Assembly: GCA_000149225.2 (NCBI GenBank)
Contig: CM000694.1
Coordinates: 2,109,623-2,173,622, forward strand
DNA: 64,000 bases
Source: Lachancea kluyveri NRRL Y-12651
Lineage: Eukaryota; Ascomycota; Saccharomycetes; Saccharomycetales; Saccharomycetaceae
Direction of reading: 5' to 3'
The notes beneath the pieces were generated by a model, which did no database searches, was not told where the DNA came from, and saw nothing but the letters and a program-made list of their open reading frames with translations. The first letter of the stretch is position 1; every line of letters starts with the position of its first letter. Shown in pieces: positions 33,454-43,050 of this stretch. The position numbers were made by a program, and so were the translations under genes.

Positions 33454-33583
33454 GCTCATCGCATACTCATCTCTAAAATTTTTCTTTATCCAAAAATTCA
33501 AAAGGGAAAAATTTTCTGTAAAGTCGTTTCTTTTGTTCGTCGTTGCTGATATGAAAAATTTTAAGATACACATGGCGATGAGC
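33454..33583. promoter_or_regulatory. Symmetric PAC and RRPE elements, NSA2-LCP5 divergent promoter
   Basis: PAC (GCGATGAGC) occurs in both orientations: reverse at 33454-33462 near NSA2 and forward at 33575-33583 near LCP5. RRPE copies (GAAAAATTTT) lie between: reverse at 33475-33484, forward at 33506-33515 and 33552-33562 (the last the full TGAAAAATTTT). These are the sites of Dot6/Tod6 and Stb3 that coordinate ribosome-biogenesis genes. Confidence 0.85.
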
Positions 33584-33676
33584 CTATGTAGAATAACCAT
33601 ATATTCGCTCCAAGGCTTTTGCACAAAGGTAGGGAGTTTATTGTTATTTCTAAGGAAGAACGGATAAAAGGGACCA

Positions 33677-34726
33677 ATGAGTGAGCTGACAGCTGTATTA
33701 AAGAATATCAATGAGTCTTTGGAGTCCACTTCGAACTCCATAGAGAAGTTACAGAACCTGTACATTTCAAGCGCTTCTGTAGGCGATGAGGACGTCAAGA
33801 GTAAGATTTTGGGCAACGTACTGAAAAACCAAGAGGTTGAAAAAGTGTCTCTGCTTTCTTTGAAAAATGCAAGTATGTTGGCATACGTGAACAGTTTGAT
33901 GGTGCTTATTGGTGAAAAACTGAATAAAGAGGATAACACAGCAGCCAAAGGCCGTCAATCTTCAATCGAGCACCGTGTTGTGCTGGAGCGTGGTGTGAAA
34001 CCCTTGGAAAAGAAACTGTCATACCAGCTGGATAAACTAACTAGGGCTTATACCAGAATGGAAAAGCAATATCTGGAGGCCGAGAAGCGTGCTTTGGAGA
34101 GGTCGGAAAGCGGTACCGCCGCGAACGATAGCGAAGCTGACTCTAGCGACGAAGATGAAGAGATGTCGTACAGACCTAATGCTTCTGGTGTGATCAAAAT
34201 GGCTGCAAAGAAACCCGTTGGTGCAGGAGAAGCCGTTGACGAAGGCGAGGAGGAAAATGATTCTTCTGTGTACAGACCACCAAAGATTAGCGCTATGTTG
34301 CCTCCCCAACAACATCACTTTGAGGACAAATTCAACTCACAGGATCATAAAGATAAAAGCGGTAGGTCTCGTATGCAAGCTATGGAAGAATACGTTAGGG
34401 ATTCTTCGGAACAACCAGAATGGGAAGCCTCCATTGGTACAAACATCGTTAACCATGGTAGAGGCGGTGTCAAGTCATTGAAGGACACGGAGCGTGAACG
34501 TAACCTCAAGAGCTATGAAGAGGATAACTTTACTAGACTGCACATGCAAACCAGCAAGGTCGAGAAACGTAAAGCAAAGCAAAGAGAAATAATGGCTAAA
34601 GTTAATATGATTGGTGGTGAAGACTTCAGTATTTTCAACTCCAAGAGAAAACTGGAGGACAGTACCTCCAGAAGAGGCAACAAGAAGTCGCGTAATGCAT
34701 GGGAAAGAGCCAAGAAAAGACTATAG
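33677..34726 (+). CDS. LCP5: Lcp5, U3 snoRNP-associated Sas10/Utp3-family protein
   Basis: 349 residues (S. cerevisiae 357). Essential component of the SSU processome, required for 18S rRNA cleavages A0-A2. The Sas10/C1D-type helical domain is at the N terminus (about residues 1-130, with NVLKNQEVEKVSLLSLKNASMLAYV). An acidic serine-rich middle (SEADSSDEDEEMSYRPNA) follows, and the C-terminal Sas10 segment ends in basic residues (RGNKKSRNAWERAKKRL). Start ATG 33677. Confidence 0.96.
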   Translation: MSELTAVLKNINESLESTSNSIEKLQNLYISSASVGDEDVKSKILGNVLKNQEVEKVSLLSLKNASMLAYVNSLMVLIGEKLNKEDNTAAKGRQSSIEHRVVLERGVKPLEKKLSYQLDKLTRAYTRMEKQYLEAEKRALERSESGTAANDSEADSSDEDEEMSYRPNASGVIKMAAKKPVGAGEAVDEGEEENDSSVYRPPKISAMLPPQQHHFEDKFNSQDHKDKSGRSRMQAMEEYVRDSSEQPEWEASIGTNIVNHGRGGVKSLKDTERERNLKSYEEDNFTRLHMQTSKVEKRKAKQREIMAKVNMIGGEDFSIFNSKRKLEDSTSRRGNKKSRNAWERAKKRL

Positions 34727-34860
34727 TTCAACGGGGTTAAGAGTTTGTTGTGTAAAATAGTGTGTAGTAAAAGAACGTATTTTGTGACTAGGAGAAGAAC
34801 CACTTTATTCGATAAAGTGTGGGTCAGCACTGCACTCGTGATGCAAACAAAGCTAGAGAA

Positions 34861-35478
34861 ATGATAAATGAATACGTAAAGCGTAAAGTTGGTCCCAGAG
34901 ATAGCCAACCGTGCACGATATGCTCTAAGCTTACTGCAACCGTGCTTTTCAATTCCTCAGCACATGACTGGTTCTACTGTTGCGATTTACACTTACAAGA
35001 TAACCCACAGTTTGTGACACCGATATACCCTAAAGAGTACAGTAACGCTCTGGAGAAGTTAAAAGTGTTAAAGCAGCAGCTCGATCATCGGGAACAGATT
35101 GCCAAAAGCAGTGGCAATTGGGACTCGTGGGTTAGTAAATTTCTGTCCAGAAACGACAATAAGTCCAAAGAAAACGTTGAAGAAGTTGAAGGGAGTGGTG
35201 AAAAGCAGGCAGATGCCAAGGAAACGAACGACACTCAAGAAAGATTACACGCTTCGATACAACAAGAATACGACACCAATTTGGACTTGGTAACAAAATA
35301 CCAGAACAACCAGCGTAAATTTAGTTTGAATAAGATCATGTTCGAGGGCAGAATCGAACGGAAAAAGAGGCAACAGATCTTGAAGCAACAGAAATTAAAG
35401 GAACAAGAATCATACACAAATACGGATCCCGATCAGTTGTTACAAAAGTTCAGTTTCCCAAGTGTTCCGAAGCCGTGA
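34861..35478 (+). CDS. VFA1: Vfa1, Vps4-associated protein
   Basis: 205 residues (S. cerevisiae 203). Binds and stimulates the AAA ATPase Vps4 at endosomes in the multivesicular-body pathway. The N-terminal zinc-binding module reads CTICSKLTATVLFNSSAHDWFYCCDLHLQDN. The C terminus is a basic coiled coil ending in the conserved TDPDQLLQKFSFPSVP that contacts Vps4. The start is ATG 34861 (MINEYVKRKVG), aligned with the family; the frame extends 14 codons upstream only from a GTG. Confidence 0.94.
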   Translation: MINEYVKRKVGPRDSQPCTICSKLTATVLFNSSAHDWFYCCDLHLQDNPQFVTPIYPKEYSNALEKLKVLKQQLDHREQIAKSSGNWDSWVSKFLSRNDNKSKENVEEVEGSGEKQADAKETNDTQERLHASIQQEYDTNLDLVTKYQNNQRKFSLNKIMFEGRIERKKRQQILKQQKLKEQESYTNTDPDQLLQKFSFPSVPKP

Positions 35479-35929
35479 CAAAAGTCAGTTTAAAAAAAAA
35501 AATCGTTCTGATACGCCAAACGTGATAGCAGGGTGTATTGTTGATATTTAGGTAGTCCAGTATTTAGTCACCATCAAATAGTATGCTACAATCTACACAG
35601 CATGATCCAATCATGTCAGTATATCGTTTAGTCACGGTGTTTCTGTGCCATCGGTCCGTACAGCGCGACTCAGACAGCTTTTTTCCCAGACCTCTCCAGA
35701 TTTTTCCAACTGAAGACCAAGCTGTGCAAGTTTGAAGATAGCATATATGTAATTTTAACATTCTTTTTTTTTTTGTTTTTTCTGGAAAAACCTTTATCAG
35801 TTTTGTTTTGCCTATACTCTTTCGAGTTTACACCACTGTTTTGTTTCCAAGAGGCTATATCTTCTTCATTTTACGCTCCTCACTTATCTCCATTTGAAGA
35901 GCCACGAAAAAGCAAGAACGGTAACACGG
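35479..35929. other. VFA1-SAK1 intergenic region
   Basis: 451 bases with a T run at 35763-35780 and pyrimidine-rich sequence before the SAK1 ATG. No gene or recognisable regulatory array. Confidence 0.5.
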
Positions 35930-38900
35930 ATGAAATTCCATTCTGAAGCTCTAAAAGAAGTGGACCTTCCTCCAAATATTCAATTGAACCTGAATATGGC
36001 ACTGAATAATGATACACACTTGCACTTTTTGACAGATGACCATGACCATTCTCATTACCGCAATCACTTGCTTTCGGATAACGAAAGTGTGTCAACTCCG
36101 TCATCCACTGACTCACTAAACTTATTACTGGAGAGACAAAGGCAAAGGCAATTAAATCATCCGTTGCACCAAAATCATATCACTGCTCCGGTAAGCATAC
36201 CACATCGTAAAGTGAAGGAAACCAACAAGATTTCACTAGAATATGATCCCATTTCTAGGCGAAAGGTTTTAAACACTTATGAGATTATCAAGGAACTGGG
36301 GCATGGCCAACATGGGAAAGTCAAACTTGCCAGAGATTTACTTACTAAACAATTAGTCGCTATAAAAATTGTCGACAGACACGAAAAGAAAAACAACCCT
36401 TGGAAGCTGAAAAAGACAAACACCGAAAATGATAAAATAAAGCGTGAAATCGCAATCATGAAGAAATGTCATCATGAACATGTAGTCAAACTTATCGAGG
36501 TGCTGGATGATTTTAAATCGAGGAAGATTTACTTAGTTCTAGAGTACTGTTCTAAGGGTGAGATCAAATGGTGTCCTGGTGACCAATTAGAAACCAAAGC
36601 CAGAGGGCCGCCTTTGTTGACATTCCAAAGAGCTAGAGAAGTTTTAAGAGGTGTTGTACTAGGCTTGGAGTACTTGCATTATCAGGGCATAATCCACAGG
36701 GATATTAAACCTGCAAATTTACTCGTTTCAGAAACTGGTACAGTAAAAATCTCTGATTTTGGTGTGTCGTTAGCAGCCAGTACTACAGAAGATGGTAATG
36801 GGTTTATAGATGAGTTGGAATTGGCCAAAACTGCTGGCACTCCCGCGTTTTTTGCACCCGAAATTTGCCTTGGACACGATGCTTTAGAAAAGTTTAATCC
36901 CGACAAAAAAGCCACCAAGAAGGGCTTATGCATATCCTTCATGATTGACATCTGGGCGCTGGGTGTCACATTGCATTGTTTGCTGTTTGGGCAACTCCCA
37001 TTTATTTCAGAATTTGAACTTGAACTATTTCATAAAATTGTTAATGATTCCTTGACATTTCCCAGCCTTGAGACCATGCGCACTAATGGTGTGTCCGATA
37101 TATCATGCCGAGAAGAGTATAAACAGGCAAAGGATTTGTTAGGAAGGCTTTTAGAAAAGAATCCATTCGAAAGAATCTCCATCCAAGATATTAAAGATCA
37201 TCCCTTCGTTTGCTGGGATTTCGACCATATTGGAGGGGAAGATGACCAATACATTGCTTCGAAATTGACCGAAAAGTTAAAGTTTCACCGTAACCAGGAA
37301 CAAGATTATAAGCAGATTTCTATTTCTGTGCATGAACTGGACAATGCCGTTTGCGGTATTGGTAGCAGGCTAAAAAAATCTATTGCAAAGGCCATGAACC
37401 TTGGTAACACAGATGTTCGGTTAAATGATAATTTTGCTACGCCCTTAAATGATAATAATGACCCTAATGATCAGAATAATAAACAACATAACATTGATTT
37501 TAACTATTTACAACCTAATGATTTAAGCCACATCGCTGATAGTAGTGGCAACACTAGCAACACAAACTTTATTTTGAGCGAGGGGCCCGTAGTAAGTAGG
37601 GACCTTGCGGCACCTATTAGCGAAAGCCCTGAACTGAGTGCGAGGGAAATATTTCAGCAGGAGCTGCAAAAGTTTGATAGCAAACGAGATCCTGACTCTA
37701 TTGTATCATTACCCGTTAATTCATCGTTTGCATCTTTGGACAGTTTTTACATTGACAATTATGCAGTGAATAGAATGACCTCCGAAAGTGAGCCACAATT
37801 TTCGCAATCGCCTCGTGACTATTCAAGATCTCCTCCAATATTTGCTAGACCACCCCCAGCATTGCAATCTGCTCAGCCGCATAGTTTGGGACCGATTTCA
37901 GGTCCTCACGGTAAGAGAACCTCCACCACCACTGGATTTGGCGGTACCGTTGGTTTCCATGGAAGGAGAAAAAGTGGTGCTAATTTAAGAACTTCTTCGC
38001 CTTCACAGCTAAATTTCGACAATCTATCTATCGGTTCCAACGTTGGTGACCGTGTTCCTCGCAACAATCCATTATCCTCCGTTGTACCAAACGGTAGATC
38101 TAGAGGAAACAGTAACGATTTCCCAGGTATAGCAGTGGCTTCAAGGTTCAGAATGACCCCTGGCGCTTCAGCTGCACCACCAATTCAAAAATCGCATCCA
38201 GATCCATATCAATTACTCAAACAAAATTCGGGCGGACATTGTTCAAATGGCACGAGTAGTGAAAAAGCGTATTTGACAAAAAAGTCACAACAACAGAAAC
38301 AACGAGAGATGCATGCTCAATCTAATGTTAAAAGAGGGAATTTCTTTTCAAACTTTAACGGAAGTGACGAGGAGGACAGTCAATCCACCACTACCACTAC
38401 CACTACAGAGGGAGCATACACCACCAGTTCTAGTGATGCAGAGAGTGGTGAGTTCTTAGGTGAGGACTTATATTCTGATGTCGAGTCATTGCCATTTGAA
38501 TTCGGCATTGATTCGGATAATGGAAGTGCAGTATCGTTAAGAAACATTTCTGAGATTGGGGATATTCGGCCCTTTTTTGGCAGCAGAAATAATAGGCAGA
38601 GCGATATAGATGAGGATAAGGATGACGAATTAATATTAAATGTCGGAAAAAGTGGACGCTGTCGTCGCCAGGGTTCAAGCGCTAGTAGTACAGCAAGCTC
38701 CCAGATGGGCCACCGTGGCCGTGCTCGCGGCCATAGTAGAAATTCCAGTATTATTTCTGCATCCAAAAAAATTACGCCTGATCCAAGCACCCATGTACAA
38801 CTTGGGGCAACTAATAGTTGCTCTACATTGACCAATAATGCACCAGGTAGCACAGCTCTTTCTCCCGTGGAAGGAGATAATACAGCCATCCCGCTGGATT

Positions 38901-39478
38901 TCATTGCGCCTGATTCGGAAGCCTTTATACTCAACGATACTGGAGACTGTAGCGTTGATGTTCCTGCTGATGTTTTGAACCTGATCCCTGAACTCACTGA
39001 CCCATGTAGCAGTTTGTTGACTACCAATGGTAACAGCGGGACTCTATTCAATAGCAATAGTATATCGTGTCCGCCAGTAACGACGACCGTGACGGCTGCT
39101 TCGTGGCTTCCACCACAAGGAATGCCTATTGCTACCACACAGCCAACCAATGTCAGTCAAATGGTGAGCGCGAGCAACAAACAAAAACATCCTCAGGTAA
39201 CCTCAAGAGATTTATTGAAAAGCGTGCTTTTACCAATGAATTCCGGTAGAAGAGGTTCTCTTCCTTATGCACAGGACCGGCATTTACCATCTCAAAAACA
39301 TGATGCGGAATCTTATGTAAACCATTACCAGGGACAACAGGAAGCCAAGAATGATTCGAAGTGCCAAAAAAGGAAATCCAGGGGTTCTGACCGTAACGTA
39401 GATTTACAAGGGAGATATAGGTCCAAATCTGTAAGTCTTGGCCTTTTGGATGAACGAAGCAATCGGGCTACACGCTAA
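35930..39478 (+). CDS. SAK1: Snf1-activating kinase, single ortholog of Sak1 and Tos3
   Basis: 1182 residues. Upstream kinase that phosphorylates the Snf1 (AMPK) activation loop on glucose limitation. Kinase motifs are GHGQHGKVKLA, VAIKIV, IIHRDIKPANLL, SDFGVSLAAS and GTPAFFAPE; a Sak1-type insert lies after DRHEKK. The approach sequence ISLEYDPISRRKVLNTYEII is nearly identical to Sak1. The long C-terminal half is serine/asparagine-rich and disordered. ATG 35930 is used because the frame upstream begins only at a TTG. In S. cerevisiae the duplicates SAK1 (YER129W) and TOS3 (YGL179C) sit in the two sister regions merged here, so this copy represents the pre-duplication state. Confidence 0.95.
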   Translation: MKFHSEALKEVDLPPNIQLNLNMALNNDTHLHFLTDDHDHSHYRNHLLSDNESVSTPSSTDSLNLLLERQRQRQLNHPLHQNHITAPVSIPHRKVKETNKISLEYDPISRRKVLNTYEIIKELGHGQHGKVKLARDLLTKQLVAIKIVDRHEKKNNPWKLKKTNTENDKIKREIAIMKKCHHEHVVKLIEVLDDFKSRKIYLVLEYCSKGEIKWCPGDQLETKARGPPLLTFQRAREVLRGVVLGLEYLHYQGIIHRDIKPANLLVSETGTVKISDFGVSLAASTTEDGNGFIDELELAKTAGTPAFFAPEICLGHDALEKFNPDKKATKKGLCISFMIDIWALGVTLHCLLFGQLPFISEFELELFHKIVNDSLTFPSLETMRTNGVSDISCREEYKQAKDLLGRLLEKNPFERISIQDIKDHPFVCWDFDHIGGEDDQYIASKLTEKLKFHRNQEQDYKQISISVHELDNAVCGIGSRLKKSIAKAMNLGNTDVRLNDNFATPLNDNNDPNDQNNKQHNIDFNYLQPNDLSHIADSSGNTSNTNFILSEGPVVSRDLAAPISESPELSAREIFQQELQKFDSKRDPDSIVSLPVNSSFASLDSFYIDNYAVNRMTSESEPQFSQSPRDYSRSPPIFARPPPALQSAQPHSLGPISGPHGKRTSTTTGFGGTVGFHGRRKSGANLRTSSPSQLNFDNLSIGSNVGDRVPRNNPLSSVVPNGRSRGNSNDFPGIAVASRFRMTPGASAAPPIQKSHPDPYQLLKQNSGGHCSNGTSSEKAYLTKKSQQQKQREMHAQSNVKRGNFFSNFNGSDEEDSQSTTTTTTTEGAYTTSSSDAESGEFLGEDLYSDVESLPFEFGIDSDNGSAVSLRNISEIGDIRPFFGSRNNRQSDIDEDKDDELILNVGKSGRCRRQGSSASSTASSQMGHRGRARGHSRNSSIISASKKITPDPSTHVQLGATNSCSTLTNNAPGSTALSPVEGDNTAIPLDFIAPDSEAFILNDTGDCSVDVPADVLNLIPELTDPCSSLLTTNGNSGTLFNSNSISCPPVTTTVTAASWLPPQGMPIATTQPTNVSQMVSASNKQKHPQVTSRDLLKSVLLPMNSGRRGSLPYAQDRHLPSQKHDAESYVNHYQGQQEAKNDSKCQKRKSRGSDRNVDLQGRYRSKSVSLGLLDERSNRATR

Positions 39479-40345
39479 CACCGTTGCGTTCATTTTTTTT
39501 CTATATGCAACTTTATAGTTTATATAGCAAATGAAAGTGTCGCTACTATGTCTTCGTCTCCTTCAAGCTATGCCTGTAATACGTGCAGATAACTCTGAGG
39601 GATGTTGTTGGAACCATTGGTATCGAACTGGAAACCCTTTTCGATGTAAACATGTCATCCAGATATTTTCTTATCTATCAATACGTAACGAATATCTTTA
39701 TCATGTATTCCTAATTATTTGAACTTTCTAAATCAGTTTTTGTTTCGGTAATGTCTACGCATCCAAGCCCACATTTCTTACATGGTTATTTATGTGGTGG
39801 TAGATACAAACAATATGCAAGTCACACATGTTCCAGAGCATTCACAAAAACATGTGATCGAGGGTTAGCAAGAGTTTTCAAAGCACTACAACATATATAA
39901 AAGGTACAGCAGCTTCTATTTTCTTTTTTTTCTCTACATGAAGAATGGCTGAAACCGTTCCTGTTATAGATTGTTTTCGGTTTTCATCCAATATCGGCAC
40001 CAATGAATCCGCCTCTAGATGTCATGTCATTCCAATGAATTTTTACATCTGCACCGGCAAATAGCTTACAACTTCCAGCGGGGGCCTGATTGTCTTGTTG
40101 GTATCGCTTTTTAAGATTGTTCTATACGCACAAATTATTAACTAATTTCAAGCTTCCTATCCGATGATCAAGCTGACAGATAAAACCCAGACATTTACAT
40201 CGCTATATTTGGCCTTTGGGAATTACTTTTTTCGAGGTAATATGATCAGACTTGCTACATGGAAGAAATGAAGCAACTAATCAAATCTTTTAGTGTTGGA
40301 ACCAATCCAGGGTAAAGAATTACTTGTTTTCTGTCCTCCTAGAAA
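39479..40345. other. SAK1 to GT15-like gene intergenic region
   Basis: 867 bases. A good TATA element (TATATAAAAGG, 39894-39904) lies 450 bases before the next ATG. Two short open frames (39531-39722 and 39945-40064) are open by chance as far as I can tell. The word TGTTGGAACCA begins twice (near 39606 and 40294) but no LTR can be built from it. Confidence 0.5.
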
Positions 40346-42532
40346 ATGAAATATACCAAGCTCCACCGAAAGCGCCTTTTGCTGACTAGCTCTATGGCTA
40401 TATTTTTAGCAGTCACTTTGATCTATGTTTTGCGATTTACATTCCCAATCGATCAACTGTATCAGTTTGAGAAGGCAGAAGCCAAGGACCATTTGGATGC
40501 CAAAGAAACTCAAAATCAGAATCGTCCCAAAAATTCGATCGGTAACGCTGCCAAGGATACCGATAAGTTTTTAGAAAACGTTGAAATCGCAGAACTATTG
40601 AACTTAATACCTACTCTTAATGATAATTTTGACGAGAAGGAAGAAAATCACCATACAGTCATTTCTGAACTATTGGGAAACGACGTGGCTGAAAGTCGGT
40701 CTACAAATAAACAACCCGATGCTTCGGGAGTGGTAAATGAGGCGCTTTCGACTGGTGCTTTAATGGAAATGCCAAGCTACAAATATTCTAGGGCTCGTCA
40801 ACTCAGAGTTGACCACATGAATAAAACAACAGGTGTGGTTAACAATACTTCGAATTTTGAGCAGCAAAGCGCCAATGCGTGTCTTTTAATGCACATTAGA
40901 AAATCTGACCAACTTCGCAACGTCTTTCCTACGATAGATTCCATAGAGAAGAATTTTAACAAACGTTACGGATATACGTGGGTCCTGGTTCATTCCATTG
41001 ACATTAAAATTCCAGACGATTTAGTAAAGCAAATTATGGCAACAGTCTCTGTTGATGCCAAATTTATCAAAGTGTCTAAGCTAGTCTCTGACAGCGACAC
41101 TCTCAAAGCCTTTACTGATGGTGGTAACAACATGGTCACTTTCTATGACTCTAAAGAATTTGAAGCAAAGAAAACAAGATATTACGAATACCTGAGTCTT
41201 TTGCAGACCACGAAGTTGAATAAAACAAGCCATGAAGTCTGGGCTAAAAAATTTAGAAGTGAGTCAAGATTGTTTGATGCAAACTCTATTGCTATCACCA
41301 ATTTTTTGGCCTATGACATTTTCCAACTTGAAGAATTGAGCAGTTATGATTATGTTGCAAGAGTAGACCCTGGTGTTGTTTTTGATTGTGAAGTGGCTCA
41401 CGATGTATTTGCTCGACTAGCCCTTCGCCCAGAAATAAACGCTGGATTTACATTTATGGATAAAATCCAAGATCCACAGATTTACAAAAACCTTACAAGT
41501 GTTATGAACAACATCTCTTTGGCTATCAGCAGACCAATATCTGATGTTTTTAGAAACAAGAACAGTAGAGAATACAATGGTGTTTCTGTTGATATAAACA
41601 CATTTTCCATCCTTAAAACTTCTTTTTTCAAAAGTGAGCGTTACAGGTCGTTTTTCAAATTTATCAATTTCATGAAAGCTCAATATAGTGAGATTTGGAA
41701 TGAAAGCCAGATACTAAGTGCCTATCTATCCTTCTTTTACAGTGAAACCCATTTGTCCGTCACCATTAAAGGTTATCCACTTGTCACCGAGAGCGGGGAT
41801 CATCACCTCGTCGCAAGGGAAGACTTGCTTGTCCTAACGGATCTGGGAATTAGTGACATGTCTATGGTAGATCATGACATGCTTGAGAATGACCTCGCTT
41901 CCACCTCAGATCTCATCAAATATGGCTACACCAAACAAAGTTGTCCTTTGTCTGACTCGAAGCCTGAGGAATTTAACTTAAGACAGACGTTAGAGTGCGC
42001 GTGCGACTTGGATACTAGATTTTTTTACAGCGACTTATCAGAAGCCATAAAAGTTGGAAAAGATTATTCCCCTAACAAAGACGAGCCAGAGGCCTCTAAG
42101 CTTTTTTCAAAACTCGTCACGTTTACAGAATTTCATGATCTTGTCTCAGCACAACGCCAGATGAATTTACTTGGAGATGATGAAAAAGCACAGTTGAATA
42201 AGTTTAATCAATACTTTAGTAGTTATCCAGACAAGCAATCTGAGATTTTACAAAAATTCAATGAGATACAGGTAAGAATTGCTAGAGATAAGATAGCTGC
42301 TGAAAAAAAGAGACTGGAGGCAAAGAAGAAGGCCGAAGAAGAAGCAAAGAAGAAGGCCGAAGAGGAAGCAAAGAAGAAGGCTGAAGAAGAAGCAAAGAAG
42401 AAGGCTGAAGAAGAAGCAAAGAGGAAGGCAGAAGAAGAAGCAAAGAAGAAGGCTGAAGAGGAAGCAAAGAAGAAGGATGAAGGTGAAACTGAAGGTGACG
42501 AAACTGAAGAGGTGTTAAATCTCGTAGAATAA
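40346..42532 (+). CDS. Divergent GT15 (Ktr/Kre2/Mnt-like) mannosyltransferase homolog with charged repeat tail
   Basis: 728 residues, type II membrane protein. A short basic N terminus is followed by one membrane segment (about residues 12-34, LTSSMAIFLAVTLIYVLRF) and a stem. The GT15 fold is recognisable from ACLLMHIRKSDQLRNVFPTI with FNKRYGYTWV, then SSYDYVARVDPGVVFDCEVAHDVF, then FKSERYRSFFKF and EIWNESQILSAYLSFF. However, the usual WRVEP is ARVDP, and the usual HFWSNFE block reads SVDINTFSI, so catalysis is doubtful. The C terminus (from about 650) is seven copies of AKKKAEEE, like the KE-rich tail of Mnn4. It probably acts in the Golgi, on cell-wall mannan or its regulation. I see no ortholog at this site in S. 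cerevisiae. Confidence 0.75.
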   Translation: MKYTKLHRKRLLLTSSMAIFLAVTLIYVLRFTFPIDQLYQFEKAEAKDHLDAKETQNQNRPKNSIGNAAKDTDKFLENVEIAELLNLIPTLNDNFDEKEENHHTVISELLGNDVAESRSTNKQPDASGVVNEALSTGALMEMPSYKYSRARQLRVDHMNKTTGVVNNTSNFEQQSANACLLMHIRKSDQLRNVFPTIDSIEKNFNKRYGYTWVLVHSIDIKIPDDLVKQIMATVSVDAKFIKVSKLVSDSDTLKAFTDGGNNMVTFYDSKEFEAKKTRYYEYLSLLQTTKLNKTSHEVWAKKFRSESRLFDANSIAITNFLAYDIFQLEELSSYDYVARVDPGVVFDCEVAHDVFARLALRPEINAGFTFMDKIQDPQIYKNLTSVMNNISLAISRPISDVFRNKNSREYNGVSVDINTFSILKTSFFKSERYRSFFKFINFMKAQYSEIWNESQILSAYLSFFYSETHLSVTIKGYPLVTESGDHHLVAREDLLVLTDLGISDMSMVDHDMLENDLASTSDLIKYGYTKQSCPLSDSKPEEFNLRQTLECACDLDTRFFYSDLSEAIKVGKDYSPNKDEPEASKLFSKLVTFTEFHDLVSAQRQMNLLGDDEKAQLNKFNQYFSSYPDKQSEILQKFNEIQVRIARDKIAAEKKRLEAKKKAEEEAKKKAEEEAKKKAEEEAKKKAEEEAKRKAEEEAKKKAEEEAKKKDEGETEGDETEEVLNLVE
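42320..42487 (+). repeat. 24-base minisatellite, seven copies, encoding AKKKAEEE
   Basis: In-frame unit starting GCAAAGAAGAAGG, seven tandem copies with a few substitutions, the last degenerate (AKKKDEGE). It lies at the 3' end of the GT15-like gene and is expected to vary in copy number. Confidence 0.9.
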
Positions 42533-42551
42533 GACCAAAAAAGTCTTGAGA

Positions 42552-42803
42552 ATGGGGGTTGATGAGAGTGATCTTGAAAAACAAGAGGATGGCATTTATG
42601 AGACGACAGATAATCTCATGGATACGAAAGAAAAACCTGGAGAAACGGGAGTGCAGGTAAAGAGAAAAGGATGCGTTTATAGAAGATTTGATATGAAATT
42701 ACGTGAATTAAAGATTCTCAAGAAGAGGAGACAAGCATATAACAGAAAACCAAATATTTTTAGTATAAAAGTTGAGAAACTGATACGAAAGCGGTGTTAT
42801 TAG
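42552..42803 (+). CDS. Possible small basic protein downstream of the GT15-like gene
   Basis: 83 codons from ATG 42552, 19 bases after the preceding stop. The C-terminal half is strongly basic (YRRFDMKLRELKILKKRRQA). No family is recognised. It could be a chance frame or the remnant of a longer gene. The rest of the 42533-43050 gap is AT-rich with nothing else recognisable. Confidence 0.25.
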   Translation: MGVDESDLEKQEDGIYETTDNLMDTKEKPGETGVQVKRKGCVYRRFDMKLRELKILKKRRQAYNRKPNIFSIKVEKLIRKRCY

Positions 42804-43050
42804 TGATAAATAATGAGTTCCTAAAAAAAGCTCTCTATTTACTGTAATGAATGGCAGCTAAACACTGCTAGTGCTGATCTGTTACATCGAAGTTGTTAGT
42901 TTTAACGTTTTTACTGAAATATTTACTCCTGGAACTTCAAACTCCGTCTACAAATTTATTACAAAAAAAAAAAACCTAAATAACCATAGTGTCTGAATTA
43001 TTACATCAGAGTGAATTTAATTAGCCATCACTTGCAAAATAGAAAATGGC

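Noticed and set aside
39531-40064. Short frames of 63 and 39 codons between SAK1 and the GT15-like gene
   Set aside because: No recognisable motif. The TATA at 39894 is too close to the ATG at 39945 for a normal yeast leader.
39606-40304. Repeated TGTTGGAACCA as possible LTR starts
   Set aside because: No matching ends, no target-site duplication and no similarity beyond about 11 bases.
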